Shown one piece after another: positions 7,765-16,516 of a DNA stretch of 64,000 bases. The translations under genes and the position numbers were made by a program. Each line of letters opens with the position of its first letter. Position 1 is the stretch's first letter. Source of the DNA: an uncultured Bacteroidaceae bacterium (GTDB lineage: Bacteria > Bacteroidota > Bacteroidia > Bacteroidales > Bacteroidaceae); the NCBI GenBank assembly GCA_934426255.1, contig CAKRYD010000006.1:1-64000 (forward strand), in the 5' to 3' direction. The notes below the pieces were generated by a model. It was not told where the DNA came from. It saw only the letters and a program-made list of their open reading frames with translations, and did no database searches.

Positions 7765-9399
7765 TCAGCAGTGCAAGCCCAGCTGTGCCGCAACAGCATC
7801 AGCACAACGCTCACCATCGATGGCTGCCGAGACAATGCCGCCGGCATATCCTGCTCCTTCTCCGCATGGATAGAGTCCGGCAGCTGCGATATGCCGCAAG
7901 GTGTCTTTGTCGCGTAAGATACGTACGGGTGAAGATGTACGGGTTTCTACGGCAATCATGGTAGCTTCGCGTGTCAGAAAACCGTGATATCTGCGTCCGA
8001 AAGTCATAAAACCTTCTTTTAAGCGTGAGGAGATGAAATCCGGCAACCAGAAATGGAGTGGTGAGGCGGTCAGCCCCGGAGTGTAGGAACTTTCTGGCAG
8101 GTTGTCGCTGAGCCGTCGGTTTACGAAGTCGCTCATTCTTTGTGCCGGTGCTGTTTGCCGCCGGTTACCTTGTAGCCAGCACAGGCGTTCGAGGGCTTCT
8201 TGCAGATACATCATGCCGAGGGGATGTTCTTTCCGTATGCTTCCTCCGTGGCTTTCTGCAAATGCTTCATCGGCGTAGGCCTGTTGCATGATTTCTTGCA
8301 TCGATGTGTCTGTAAGGTCTTCGGGACGTATTTCTACTACCATGCCCGAGTTGCTCCAGCGCGAATTGCGCCCGGAGGGGCTCATGCCGTTTACCACGAT
8401 TTGTTCGGTTCCTGAGGCTGCCGGTATCACGAACCCGCCCGGGCACATGCAGAAGCTGTAGACGCCGCGGCCTTGCGATTGGGCTGTCATGCGGTATTCG
8501 GCGGCAGGCAGGTAGCGTCCGCGTCCGTTCCGGTTGTGATACATGATTTGGTCGATGAGCATCGATGGATGCTCCAGACGTACGCCCATGGCCAAACCTT
8601 TTGCTTCGAGCCGGTAGCCTGAGTTGTAGAGCATGCTGTAGATGTCGCGTGCCGAATGTCCTGTGGCTAAGATGACCGGGCCTTGAAATGTCCGGTTACC
8701 GGCTGTAACGCCGCAGACTTCATTCCGGCTGTCGGTCAGCAGACCGTCTGCCCGGGTTTCGAAGTGAACTTCGCCACCGTGGCCGATGATGGTGTTTCTG
8801 ATGTTTTCGATGATGGAGGGCAGGCGGTCTGTCCCTATATGCGGGTGGGCGTCTGTCAGAATATCTGTGTTCGCGCCATGTTGGCAAAAAACATTCAGGA
8901 TTTTGTCCACGTTGCCTCTTTTCGTGCTACGTGTATAGAGCTTGCCGTCCGAGTAGGCTCCGGCTCCGCCTTCACCGAAGGCATAGTTGCTTTCGCTGTT
9001 CACCCGATGTTCCTTGGAGATAAGGGCTATGTCTTTGCGGCGTTCGTGAACGTCTTTTCCGCGCTCCAAAACGATGGGGCGCAGCCGGTTTTCGATAAGG
9101 CGCAAGGCGGCAAACAGGCCGCCGGGGCCGGCACCGACAACGATGACAGTCGGTCGTCCTGAAACATCGGGGTATTCTGTTTTCTGAAACTCTGTGGCCG
9201 GAGGTTCCTCACCGATATATGCGTCGATGGTCAGGTTGATTTTGATATCGCGTTGCCGTGCATCGATGCTGCGATGTACGATGCGTATCGCTTGCAGTTG
9301 CATAGGGGAAATGCCCAGTTCGTTTGCGACTTTTGTTTTCAGCTGAAGGCTGTCGGCCGCAGTTGGCGGTGAAACCGTAAAAGATATTTTTTTGACCAT
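7765..9399 (-). CDS. FAD-dependent oxidoreductase (COG2509-type dehydrogenase)
   Basis: 544 residues from the ATG at 9399 (MVKKISFTVSPP). After an N-terminal domain of about 85 residues comes the Rossmann FAD-binding motif 'VIVVGAGPGGLFAALRL'. Further along are 'FGEGGAGAYSDGKLYTR', 'VILATGHSARDIY' and the C-terminal FAD-contact 'YPCGEGAGYAGGIVSAAIDG'. This is the layout of an uncharacterised but widespread family of soluble flavoprotein dehydrogenases; the substrate is unknown. It starts 16 bases after radA and shares its operon, which says little about function. Confidence 0.88.
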   Translation of the reverse strand: MVKKISFTVSPPTAADSLQLKTKVANELGISPMQLQAIRIVHRSIDARQRDIKINLTIDAYIGEEPPATEFQKTEYPDVSGRPTVIVVGAGPGGLFAALRLIENRLRPIVLERGKDVHERRKDIALISKEHRVNSESNYAFGEGGAGAYSDGKLYTRSTKRGNVDKILNVFCQHGANTDILTDAHPHIGTDRLPSIIENIRNTIIGHGGEVHFETRADGLLTDSRNEVCGVTAGNRTFQGPVILATGHSARDIYSMLYNSGYRLEAKGLAMGVRLEHPSMLIDQIMYHNRNGRGRYLPAAEYRMTAQSQGRGVYSFCMCPGGFVIPAASGTEQIVVNGMSPSGRNSRWSNSGMVVEIRPEDLTDTSMQEIMQQAYADEAFAESHGGSIRKEHPLGMMYLQEALERLCWLQGNRRQTAPAQRMSDFVNRRLSDNLPESSYTPGLTASPLHFWLPDFISSRLKEGFMTFGRRYHGFLTREATMIAVETRTSSPVRILRDKDTLRHIAAAGLYPCGEGAGYAGGIVSAAIDGERCADAVAAQLGLHC

Positions 9400-9415
9400 G
9401 GTTTTGTGAATCGGT

Positions 9416-10792
9416 TTATTTGAACAAGTGCCTGAGGGCATCTTCGACTTTGCGTACCGGCACGACTTCGATGTGCTTTTGTCCCGGTGGCAGGTTCTTG
9501 ATGCCGGCTTCCGGGACGAGAATGTGGCTGAACCCGATTCTTTCGGCTTCGCTTACCCGCTGTGCTATGCGGTTGACAGCCCGTATTTCTCCGCTGAGCC
9601 CCACTTCACCGGCCATGCATGTCGATGTAGAAACGGCTGTATCGAAGTTACTGGACAGAATGGCAACTATTACCGAAAGATCTATTGCCGGATCGGTGAC
9701 GCGCAAGCCTCCGGCGATGTTCAGAAATACGTCTTTTTGTGCCAGCTTGAAACCTACGCGTTTTTCCAGTACTGCCAGCAGCATGTTGAGCCGTCGTGTA
9801 TCGAATCCTGTGGCCGATCGTTGCGGTGTGCCATAGGCTGCCGAACTTACAAGAGCCTGGGTTTCTATGAGAAAAGGCCGCACACCTTCGATGGCCGCTG
9901 CAACGGCTATTCCGCTCAGTCCTTCGTTGTCTTTTGAAAGGAGCATTTCCGACGGGTTGTTCACCGGTCGCAGCCCGTTGCCCTGCATTTCGTAGATGCC
10001 TATTTCCGATGTGTTGCCAAAACGGTTTTTCAGCGATCGTAATATGCGGTAAAGGTTCTGCCTGTCGCCTTCGAATTGCAGCACCGTGTCGACAATGTGT
10101 TCAAGCACTTTCGGACCGGCCAGCGTGCCGTCTTTGGTGATGTGGCCGATCAGTATGATGGGAATGCCCGAATCTTTGGAAAAGCGTAGCAATGAAACGG
10201 CACATGCCCTTATTTGTGCCACGCTTCCCGGGAGCGATTCCGCTTCGGCTGTTCCGATGGTCTGGATAGAGTCAATTACAACGAGGTCGGGAGCGGCATT
10301 TTCTGTTTGTTCGTAAATCTTTTCCAGCGAGGTTTCGCACAATACGAACAGCTGTCCCTGCTGTCCCTGTTTCGAACCTTCGGCCAGTCGGTCTGCCCGC
10401 AGTTTCAGTTGGTGTTCGCTTTCTTCTCCGCTCACGTAAAGTACGCGTTTGCCCAACTGCATGGCGGTTTGCAGAACGAGTGTTGATTTTCCGATGCCGG
10501 GTTCTCCTCCCAGCAGAATCAGACTACCCGGAACGATGCCGCCGCCCAAAACTCTGTCCAGTTCGTTGTCGCCTGTATTGATACGTGGAACCTCTGTGGC
10601 CTGAATATCACGGAGCAATTTGTAGCCGTTGGGCTGTTGAGAGAAAGGCGTGGCTTTTTCGGTGCTGCTTCCGGCTGCGATGTGCAACTGCTTGAAACTG
10701 TTCCATGCACCGCACGATGGACATTTTCCTATCCATTTCGGTGATTCCTGTCCGCATTCGTCGCAGACATATACGGTTCTATCCTTGGCCAT
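9416..10792 (-). CDS. radA: DNA repair protein RadA
   Basis: 458 residues, started at the ATG at 10792 (MAKDRTVYVCDEC), which places the zinc finger near the N-terminus as in the family. Order: four-Cys zinc finger (CDEC...CPSC); RecA-like ATPase with Walker A 'GEPGIGKST' near 97-105; the RadA-specific 'KNRFG' motif; Lon-protease-like C-terminal domain without a functional active site. RadA promotes branch migration of recombination intermediates in the cytoplasm. Length and all motifs are standard. Confidence 0.97.
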   Translation of the reverse strand: MAKDRTVYVCDECGQESPKWIGKCPSCGAWNSFKQLHIAAGSSTEKATPFSQQPNGYKLLRDIQATEVPRINTGDNELDRVLGGGIVPGSLILLGGEPGIGKSTLVLQTAMQLGKRVLYVSGEESEHQLKLRADRLAEGSKQGQQGQLFVLCETSLEKIYEQTENAAPDLVVIDSIQTIGTAEAESLPGSVAQIRACAVSLLRFSKDSGIPIILIGHITKDGTLAGPKVLEHIVDTVLQFEGDRQNLYRILRSLKNRFGNTSEIGIYEMQGNGLRPVNNPSEMLLSKDNEGLSGIAVAAAIEGVRPFLIETQALVSSAAYGTPQRSATGFDTRRLNMLLAVLEKRVGFKLAQKDVFLNIAGGLRVTDPAIDLSVIVAILSSNFDTAVSTSTCMAGEVGLSGEIRAVNRIAQRVSEAERIGFSHILVPEAGIKNLPPGQKHIEVVPVRKVEDALRHLFK

Positions 10793-10811
10793 AGATGAGC
10801 TTGTGGGTGGC

Positions 10812-11912
10812 TTACCGGACAATCTTGTCTTCCAACGGCCACCCCATGATTTGCGAGATGCGCGGAATCAGCGTCATGGCTATCTTGCGTTGTCCCTGGT
10901 AGTTGGGGTGCCAATTGGCTCCCATATCGTGATCATAGTCTACGATATCGGGCATGGCAGAAGCCATGTAGACCTTGTCCATGTTTTTGACACGTGATCT
11001 TACTTCGTCAATTGATTTCAGCAAAGGGGCTTGTGCCGAGTGTGGCGTGATGCACAGAATGGGAACATCACCGTAATGTTCTCTTATCTGTCCGATCATT
11101 TTCAAATAGTTGTCGGCGTATGTAGAGGGAGACGGTCCTTTTCCTGTTGAATAGTCGTTGGTACCAAGATTGATGGTGACAAGGTCGGGGCTATAAGCCT
11201 TGAAGTCATAAGCAGGAGCGGGACTTTCGTCGAAAACGCGCAGATAGCGTTCCACCATATTGTTTTTTGATACCATTTCCTTGTCCCCGTAGTTGCGCGA
11301 CATGCCCATGCCCGAATGAGCCACCAACACGTAGTCGGCGTTGAAATACCGTGCGATGATGCATCCGTAGGCTTGGTCGCAGTTTTCTGTTTCGGCCTTG
11401 AAATTTTCTTCCTTGCCGGCTTCCGTGCCATAGCCGCAGGTATAGGAATCGCCAATCACTTCGATGAGGCGCTGTTTGCGTTTTACAGGAGCCGTCTTTC
11501 CCTGGTCTGCGATGTAGAAACCATGGATGGTGGTGCGTCCCTGGTTGCTTTCCGTGCATTTTTGCAGGCGCAGACGGTGAAAGCCTTTGCTGAGATTTTC
11601 TGCCAATACGATGCGAACCGGCTTTTGTGAGTTGACTTGTATCTTTTTTGTGAATTTGTCATCGATGAAGACATTGAAATAGTCGTTTTGCGTGTCCGAT
11701 ATTTCCACGGCAATGCCGCCTCCCGTAAAATCGGTCTGCAGGTAGGTGCCGCTCCAGTCAAAGGCCATGCTTCCGTCGTTGTCGGACAATACGCGTCCCG
11801 TATAGGATATGCCGGAATCCGTAGCTGCAATTTTTTTTGTGTAGTTGCGTGCAGCTTGTGTCTGCAGCGCAAAAGCCAGCAGACAGATTATAAGAAAAAT
11901 CTTTTGTCTCAT
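10812..11912 (-). CDS. Secreted SGNH esterase, CE2-like carbohydrate deacetylase
   Basis: 366 residues with a signal peptide (MRQKIFLIICLLAFALQTQA). Residues about 25-140 form the beta-sandwich typical of family CE2 ('GSMAFDWSGTYLQTDFTGGGIAVEI'). Then comes an SGNH hydrolase: nucleophile Ser in 'EVIGDSYTCGYG', 'LVAHSGMGMSRNYG', Asn in 'INLGTNDYS', and the C-terminal His in 'NWHPNYQGQ'. CE2 enzymes remove acetyl groups from xylan, mannan and other glycans in the periplasm or outside. It heads the operon with radA, 19 bases upstream of it. Exact substrate not determined. Confidence 0.9.
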   Translation of the reverse strand: MRQKIFLIICLLAFALQTQAARNYTKKIAATDSGISYTGRVLSDNDGSMAFDWSGTYLQTDFTGGGIAVEISDTQNDYFNVFIDDKFTKKIQVNSQKPVRIVLAENLSKGFHRLRLQKCTESNQGRTTIHGFYIADQGKTAPVKRKQRLIEVIGDSYTCGYGTEAGKEENFKAETENCDQAYGCIIARYFNADYVLVAHSGMGMSRNYGDKEMVSKNNMVERYLRVFDESPAPAYDFKAYSPDLVTINLGTNDYSTGKGPSPSTYADNYLKMIGQIREHYGDVPILCITPHSAQAPLLKSIDEVRSRVKNMDKVYMASAMPDIVDYDHDMGANWHPNYQGQRKIAMTLIPRISQIMGWPLEDKIVR

Positions 11913-12014
11913 GTATTTGTCATTTTGAACTGCAATATTACAATAAAAATCATTTTGGGGCGAACGTCACGCCTTGTTTTTGCATTTTACGGCAGCTTTG
12001 TTATGGATAAATCG

Positions 12015-12022
12015 TAATTTTG
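12015..12022 (+). promoter_or_regulatory. -7 box (TAATTTTG) of the GNAT/M20 pair
   Basis: Perfect TAnnTTTG 30 bases before the GNAT start. A TTTG lies only 14 bases upstream rather than 19, so the -33 element is uncertain. Confidence 0.5.
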
Positions 12023-12051
12023 CATCTATCCAACTACTATAGCAAATAAAA

Positions 12052-12522
12052 ATGAAGATACGATTTGCACAAAATAAAGACATGCCCCGTATCAATGAAT
12101 TGCTGATGCAGGTCGAGGCGGTTCATCATGTCGGCCGTCCCGATTTGTTCAGGGCAGGCCGGAAAAAATATACTGACGCGCAGTTGTCGTCTGTCATTGC
12201 CGATCCGCAGACTCCGGTGCTGGTGGCTGTCGATGAACACGATGAATTGCAAGGGTATGCTTTCTGTGTTTTCCGGCAATATGAGAATGACAATATTCTG
12301 ACAGCCATCAAGACGCTTTATGTGGACGACCTTTGTGTCGATGAAAGAATGCGTGGCCGCCATATAGGCAGAACTCTCTATGAAGGTGTACTGGCCTTGG
12401 CTCGCCGTAGTGGATGCTACAATGTTACTCTCAACGTGTGGTGCTGCAATGAGGCTGCCATGAAGTTTTATGAAAAATGTGGCTTGCGTCCTCAGAAAAT
12501 CGGAATGGAAAAGATATTGTAA
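12052..12522 (+). CDS. GNAT-family N-acetyltransferase
   Basis: 156 residues covering one complete GNAT domain. The acetyl-CoA pyrophosphate loop is visible as 'VDERMRGRHIGRTLYEG' (R/Q-x-x-G-x-G/A type) near residue 95-111, followed by 'LNVWCCNEAAMKFYEKCGLRP', the usual C-terminal signature. Such enzymes transfer an acetyl group to an amine; the substrate is not readable. It lies 3 bases upstream of the M20 hydrolase gene, so the two are co-translated. Pairing of an acetyltransferase with a deacylase-type hydrolase hints at amino-acid acylation chemistry, for instance in arginine synthesis, but no other arginine gene is near. Confidence 0.85.
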   Translation: MKIRFAQNKDMPRINELLMQVEAVHHVGRPDLFRAGRKKYTDAQLSSVIADPQTPVLVAVDEHDELQGYAFCVFRQYENDNILTAIKTLYVDDLCVDERMRGRHIGRTLYEGVLALARRSGCYNVTLNVWCCNEAAMKFYEKCGLRPQKIGMEKIL

Positions 12523-12525
12523 AAG

Positions 12526-13575
12526 ATGCTGTCTACAGTAGAATTGTTGAAGTCGTTGATAGCCATTCCTTCGCACAGCCGCGAAGAAAAACAGGCTGCC
12601 GATTTCCTGGAAAATGTGATGCTTTCGGCCGGCTTGTCGCCCTGCCGGTTGGTCAATAATGTCTGGGCTGTTGCGCCGGGCTATGACAGCCGTCGTCCCA
12701 CCTTGTTGCTGAACGCCCATATAGATACGGTACGTCCGGCCGATGGATGGACGCGCGACCCTTATCTGCCGGTTGTTGAGGGAAACCGGCTTTACGGCCT
12801 CGGTTCGAACGATTGCGGGGGCGGTCTGGTGAGCCTGTTGCATGTCTTCTGCCGTCTGCGTGAAAAACGGCAGCCCTACAATCTCATCTTTTTGGCTTCG
12901 GCCGAGGAAGAGGTGTCGGGGAGCAACGGCATAGCTTCTGTGTTGCCTTTGCTGCCGAAAATCGATGTGGCTGTAGTGGGCGAACCAACATCGTTGCTGC
13001 CGGCCACCAGCGAACGCGGTTTGATGGTGCTCGATTGTACGGCTCACGGAAAAGCCGGACATGCGGCGCGCAATGAAGGCGAAAATGCACTCTATAAGGC
13101 GATGGATGATATCGGATGGATTCGTTCTTACTGTTTTGAGAAGGTTTCCCCTCAGTTGGGACCGGTGAAGATGACGGCCACCGTTATCCGAGGCGGCACC
13201 TTGCACAACTGCATACCTGATGTCTGTACCTTTACAGTTGATGTGCGTGTCAACGATTGTTATTCCAACGCCGAAGTCCTTGCCGTCATCAAGGCGCATT
13301 TGCAGTCTGATGTGAAAGCCCGTTCCACCCGGTTGAGCTCTTCTCACATTTCATTGCTTCATCCGTTGGTGAGAGCTGCAGTGGAAATGGGACTGGTACC
13401 TTTCGGTTCGCCTACGCTGAGCGACCAGGCATTGATGCCGTTTCCTTCATTAAAGTTGGGACCCGGCGATTCGGCACGTTCGCATACGGCCGATGAATAT
13501 ATCGAATCGGACAGCATAGAAAAGGCGGTGAATTTATATTTGAATTTGTTGGACGGACGCAACATTGCCTTTTGA
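12526..13575 (+). CDS. M20 metallopeptidase, acetylornithine/succinylornithine deacylase-like
   Basis: 349 residues. Metal-binding motifs of M20 are present: His in 'LLLNAHIDTVRP' near residue 65, Asp in 'GLGSNDCGGGLVSL', the catalytic Glu pair in 'LASAEEEVSG', and 'VGEPTSLLPA'. The dimerisation domain lies in the middle ('AHGKAGHAAR...RGGTLHNCIPDVCTFTVDVR'). The length and the short linker match the Bacteroidetes N-acyl-ornithine deacylase branch, so ornithine formation in the cytoplasm is the best guess; a dipeptidase role is the alternative. Confidence 0.85.
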   Translation: MLSTVELLKSLIAIPSHSREEKQAADFLENVMLSAGLSPCRLVNNVWAVAPGYDSRRPTLLLNAHIDTVRPADGWTRDPYLPVVEGNRLYGLGSNDCGGGLVSLLHVFCRLREKRQPYNLIFLASAEEEVSGSNGIASVLPLLPKIDVAVVGEPTSLLPATSERGLMVLDCTAHGKAGHAARNEGENALYKAMDDIGWIRSYCFEKVSPQLGPVKMTATVIRGGTLHNCIPDVCTFTVDVRVNDCYSNAEVLAVIKAHLQSDVKARSTRLSSSHISLLHPLVRAAVEMGLVPFGSPTLSDQALMPFPSLKLGPGDSARSHTADEYIESDSIEKAVNLYLNLLDGRNIAF

Positions 13576-13630
13576 TTCCAGAAAACATTTCCTGTCTTGG
13601 TTGCATGACAGCCGTTACTCTTATTTCAAG

Positions 13631-13649
13631 GTACGCGCGCGCGTGCGCG
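13631..13649. other. Alternating purine-pyrimidine GC tract
   Basis: GTACGCGCGCGCGTGCGCG, 19 bases of strict alternation with Z-DNA potential, in the gap between two convergent genes (13576-13904). Confidence 0.6.
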
Positions 13650-13750
13650 AGGCAGTTTTTCAGCCTTGATTCTCGGAGGGTTGTGTGCATTGAAGTGAAG
13701 AACTGAAAAATTGCTCTTGATTTTTGCCGGATTGTTGTTGTTTTGTGACA

Positions 13751-13820
13751 GAATCAAGGCGGATTCCGAAAAAATCAAGGCCGTTTTCATACGAATCAAC
13801 AAGAAATCTGGGAAAAACAA
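13751..13820 (+). repeat. Degenerate 21-bp tandem repeat (GAATCAA units), array 2
   Basis: Cores GAATCAA at 13751, AAATCAA at 13772, GAATCAA at 13793 and a decayed AAAACAA at 13814, all 21 bases apart. Same core, period and orientation as the array at 549-619, and likewise in intergenic DNA next to a Cys-rich peptide locus. In one frame each unit reads RIK/KIK/RIN plus four residues. Confidence 0.75.
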
Positions 13821-13850
13821 GTGAGTGCTTAGACGTGTGTACTATTTTTT

Positions 13851-13861
13851 CCCCCCCCCCC
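13851..13861. repeat. Homopolymer C tract (11 C)
   Basis: Six T then eleven C between the 3' ends of the M20 and TPR-regulator genes. A slippage-prone tract; its length may vary between cells. No promoter or start codon is adjacent. Confidence 0.7.
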
Positions 13862-13904
13862 TTAATGGGAAATAAATAGATGATAATGGAGAGGTGCAAT
13901 TTTT

Positions 13905-15671
13905 TCAAGAAAGATATTTGGCAAAAAAATCTGCTTCCGGTTTATCAAGTTCTGCCAAAGATTTCTTGAAACGGCTCTTATACATGTAAATGCTCGCGTA
14001 GGAATGTTCTTTGAGAAGTACGCAGATGGATTTTGCTGAAAATCCGGCAAACATCAGGCACATGATGGCGTATTCCCGTTTTTTCTTGTGAGGAAAAATC
14101 TGGCGGTATTTTTCCATTATACCATCCTTGTATTTGTTTACCAAGTCTTCTACTAAGAGAATTCCTTTTTCTGTTCCAAACTGAGCCATTTCACTCTTTG
14201 CTTTGCTTATGAGACTGTTACTGCTTTTCCCATCATAGAAAGTGGAAGTTAATTTGTCTAATAGCTTGTATTTTTCACCGAATAGATACAGAAGGTCATT
14301 CTGTTTGTCTTGAAGTTCTTTGCTGATACTTTCAAAAGTTCGATTAAGTTGTTCTATTTCATTATCTTTTATTGTTAGTTCTTTTTGTTGCTGTCTCATC
14401 TGGTCATTTTGTTTCGTAATAGTGCCCTTTAGCTGCTCATTCTCTTCGCTGTTGTATTTAAGCATGCTTTTCAAGTCTTCTGCTATTGCCAGATAATTCT
14501 CAATGTCTCTTTCCTTATGGAGAATCCTTATTTTATAATAGAGGGAAATAAAGACCAATAGAAATAGCAGAAACGAAATGGAAACTATATAAGACAGATA
14601 CTTCCTTTTGAGTTTTTCTTTTGCCAATTGTGCTTCCGATTGGAAGAAATTTCTTTGATACGTAAGAAGCGGTTGGCTGAGATCCTGCCTTACCAAAGAG
14701 TCCTGTATGTGGAACACCTTCTTATAATTAGTCAGCGCATCTTTATAATTGCCAATCCATTCTTGTGCACGGTATTCCTGGTAGTATAGATTGATAGAGT
14801 CATCAATATCTTTGGCGTTATTCCAAGCTTGCTTGATTTGTTGTTTAGCGGTTTTTATGTTGTTCTTTTGTAATTCAAGAATGGCTCTTCCCATACAGAT
14901 AATAGAAGTGCTGTCATCGGAGGCAATAGCAGCAGGGTTCTCGTAGAGGTCTTGAAGTTTCTTGTGGTCGTTTATGGCATCATACAACAACGTCAGGTGT
15001 TGTATACAATTGGTTCGAAGAATATCGTAATGATTCTGTATAGACCATTTTAGGGCTTTTGTAAGGTACTTTTCTGCTTGGCCGAGTTCATTCATGGAAT
15101 AATAAGTGCTTCCGATGTCCATGAGGTTGAAATATGCCAAAGAGGTTCTTCCGGCTTTTGAGTAGAATTTTACAGCATGCCTGTATGCTTCCAGTGCTTT
15201 TGAAAGGTCTGAGTAGTGAGAATAGAGGTTTCCCATGTGGGCATGCAATAAGGCTTGTTCATAGTAGGAATTTTCTTTCCCGTCAATTTGCATGGCCTGT
15301 GTGTAGTATTTCATGGCGAGAATATATTTTTTTGCATTTTCATAAATGCGGCCTTGATAATATAAGGACAAGAAACGTTCCCGATCTGTGCCATGTTTTA
15401 TGTAGTATTCCGAGGCTATGCGTATAAGGGAATCATTGGTTATGTCAATCCAATTTTTGTCTAAAGCCTGTGAATAGAGTAGGGCATAGCGGGCATGTGT
15501 AGAAGTATTGCCAAAAGAATTGCGTGGAAGCTTTTTCAGTAGTAGCAAACTTGAGTCCGGGTGTTCTTCCATTATGGCTTCCGCATGATCCAGTACAGAC
15601 GTTACTCTATTATTTTGCGTGCATCCGACCATCAGAAAAAAGGAAAAGATAAATGTGACTGTTCTATACAT
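13905..15671 (-). CDS. TPR/transmembrane regulator of the peptide locus
   Basis: 588 residues. It opens with a lipoprotein-type signal (FFLMVGC, Cys 17). Residues about 25-350 contain tetratricopeptide repeats ('YYEQALLHAHMGNLYSHYSDLSKALEAYRHAVKFY'). Then come one membrane span near 357-378 (YLSYIVSISFLLFLLVFISLYY region), a coiled coil to about 470, and a C-terminal helix-turn-helix-like segment ('KREYAIMCLMFAGFSAKSICVLL...ASIYMYKSRFKK'). This architecture is common in Bacteroidales one-component regulators: periplasmic TPR sensing, cytoplasmic DNA binding. It is divergent from the peptide locus that begins at 15916 and is the obvious candidate regulator. The signal sensed is unknown. Confidence 0.82.
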   Translation of the reverse strand: MYRTVTFIFSFFLMVGCTQNNRVTSVLDHAEAIMEEHPDSSLLLLKKLPRNSFGNTSTHARYALLYSQALDKNWIDITNDSLIRIASEYYIKHGTDRERFLSLYYQGRIYENAKKYILAMKYYTQAMQIDGKENSYYEQALLHAHMGNLYSHYSDLSKALEAYRHAVKFYSKAGRTSLAYFNLMDIGSTYYSMNELGQAEKYLTKALKWSIQNHYDILRTNCIQHLTLLYDAINDHKKLQDLYENPAAIASDDSTSIICMGRAILELQKNNIKTAKQQIKQAWNNAKDIDDSINLYYQEYRAQEWIGNYKDALTNYKKVFHIQDSLVRQDLSQPLLTYQRNFFQSEAQLAKEKLKRKYLSYIVSISFLLFLLVFISLYYKIRILHKERDIENYLAIAEDLKSMLKYNSEENEQLKGTITKQNDQMRQQQKELTIKDNEIEQLNRTFESISKELQDKQNDLLYLFGEKYKLLDKLTSTFYDGKSSNSLISKAKSEMAQFGTEKGILLVEDLVNKYKDGIMEKYRQIFPHKKKREYAIMCLMFAGFSAKSICVLLKEHSYASIYMYKSRFKKSLAELDKPEADFFAKYLS

Positions 15672-15701
15672 TATCTAATAATGTGTCTGTTGTCTTAGGT
15701 G

Positions 15702-15709
15702 CAAAAGTA
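15702..15709 (-). promoter_or_regulatory. -7 box (TACTTTTG) of the TPR regulator
   Basis: CAAAAGTA on the plus strand, 30 bases upstream of the regulator start. No TTG at the ideal -33 spacing. Confidence 0.5.
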
Positions 15710-15889
15710 ATCTATTTTTTTGTATAGTGACGTGCTACCTGTAAAAAATACTGCAGATAAGGTCTCATATAAGAGACGGCAAATACTTGTTAGATTTTAG
15801 AATTTGATTTTACATGCAACTGCTTGTGTATCATTTGGTTGATATCTAAAATGTTAGATGAATAATTAGGTAATCCAATTTTTGTTCGC

Positions 15890-15897
15890 TAACTTTG
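15890..15897 (+). promoter_or_regulatory. -7 box (TAACTTTG) before the small secreted protein gene
   Basis: TAACTTTG 18 bases before the ATG at 15916. The -33 element is weak, as expected for a regulated promoter. The 180 bases between this and the regulator promoter are AT-rich and may hold operator sites; I could not define one. Confidence 0.55.
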
Positions 15898-15915
15898 CAT
15901 CAAAACAAATAAAAA

Positions 15916-16302
15916 ATGAGGAGAATTATAATTGTATTGTGCGTTTTCTTTGGTACATGTGCAGTTCAAATGGATGCCAAAGATGGTAGGAATGGGGATA
16001 AACCGCAACAGGAAGTTCCGATAAAGAGGAAAAAGTATAAAGATAAAGATGCAAATAGAAGTCCTGCATTTGCTCCTATGGTTGTTTATTATCAAGTCCA
16101 ATGTGTTTCATTGGTGTTTCCCTATGATATTGACACCGTCGTCCTGCTTGTCACAAACACGACGACGGGTGAAAGCTGGAGTGGCTTGTTTGATTCTTCT
16201 ATGGGAGAAGGAGGCCTCTGCATTTCTGGTACATCGGGGACATATACGGTCAGTATCATGCTGACTGACGGTTGTGAATATGAAGGGACATTCATACTGT
16301 AG
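15916..16302 (+). CDS. Small secreted protein, DUF3244-like
   Basis: 128 residues. A signal peptide (MRRIIIVLCVFFGTCAVQMDA) is followed by a short Lys/Asp-rich linker and one beta-sandwich-like domain: 'QCVSLVFPYDIDTVVLLVTNTTTGESWSGLF...GTYTVSIMLTDGCEYEGTFIL'. The final 'G-Y-E-G-x-F-x-L' pattern resembles DUF3244, small periplasmic or outer-membrane proteins of Bacteroidales. It lies between the TPR regulator and the first palindromic element, so it may belong to the peptide locus as a sensor partner or protective protein. Function unknown. Confidence 0.7.
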   Translation: MRRIIIVLCVFFGTCAVQMDAKDGRNGDKPQQEVPIKRKKYKDKDANRSPAFAPMVVYYQVQCVSLVFPYDIDTVVLLVTNTTTGESWSGLFDSSMGEGGLCISGTSGTYTVSIMLTDGCEYEGTFIL

Positions 16303-16305
16303 CTC

Positions 16306-16410
16306 ATGAGCAAGGAAGTCCTGCATTCGTCCGCGATAGATACGGCATTGCCGCATCCCTTTCTATACGGTAAAACTTTGGGTGGCGGATGTTTGCAGGC
16401 TTCCTGCTTT
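16306..16410 (+). repeat. 105-bp palindromic element, copy A
   Basis: Aligns without gaps to 22992-23096 with 7 differences in 105 positions. The inner 91 bases (16314-16404) are bounded by imperfect inverted repeats: GGAAGTCCTGC on the left and GCAGGCTTCC on the right. Nested inside are GTCCGC/GCGGAT (G-U closing) and a hairpin CGGC-ATT-GCCG. It lies 106 bases before the first glycosyltransferase gene. It could be a structured RNA leader, an attenuator, or a small mobile palindromic repeat. Confidence 0.75.
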
Positions 16411-16461
16411 CGCGTATTAAATGGCATTCGAGATTGTAAAATAAATGTAAATTGTTTTTTT

Positions 16462-16499
16462 GGGGGGGGTGTTTTTATGAATTATTGTATCTATATTTG
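16462..16499 (+). promoter_or_regulatory. Promoter region with G8 tract and TATATTTG box
   Basis: TATATTTG at 16492-16499 fits TAnnTTTG, 18 bases before the ATG at 16517. A run of eight G at 16462-16469 lies just upstream of the expected -33 position. The homopolymer could change promoter strength by slippage. The -33 TTG itself is not clear. Confidence 0.5.
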
Positions 16500-16516
16500 C
16501 GGAAAAATAATAGGAA

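Noticed and set aside
12037..13347. Long minus-strand frame of 436 codons opposite the GNAT and M20 genes
   Set aside because: It is antisense to two well-supported genes and has no family features; the same reasoning removes 57260-58870 (536 codons) opposite GH20 and 54509-55276 opposite GH127.
16306..16410. Insertion sequence remnant
   Set aside because: No transposase fragment and no visible target duplication at either copy, although a small non-autonomous mobile repeat remains possible.
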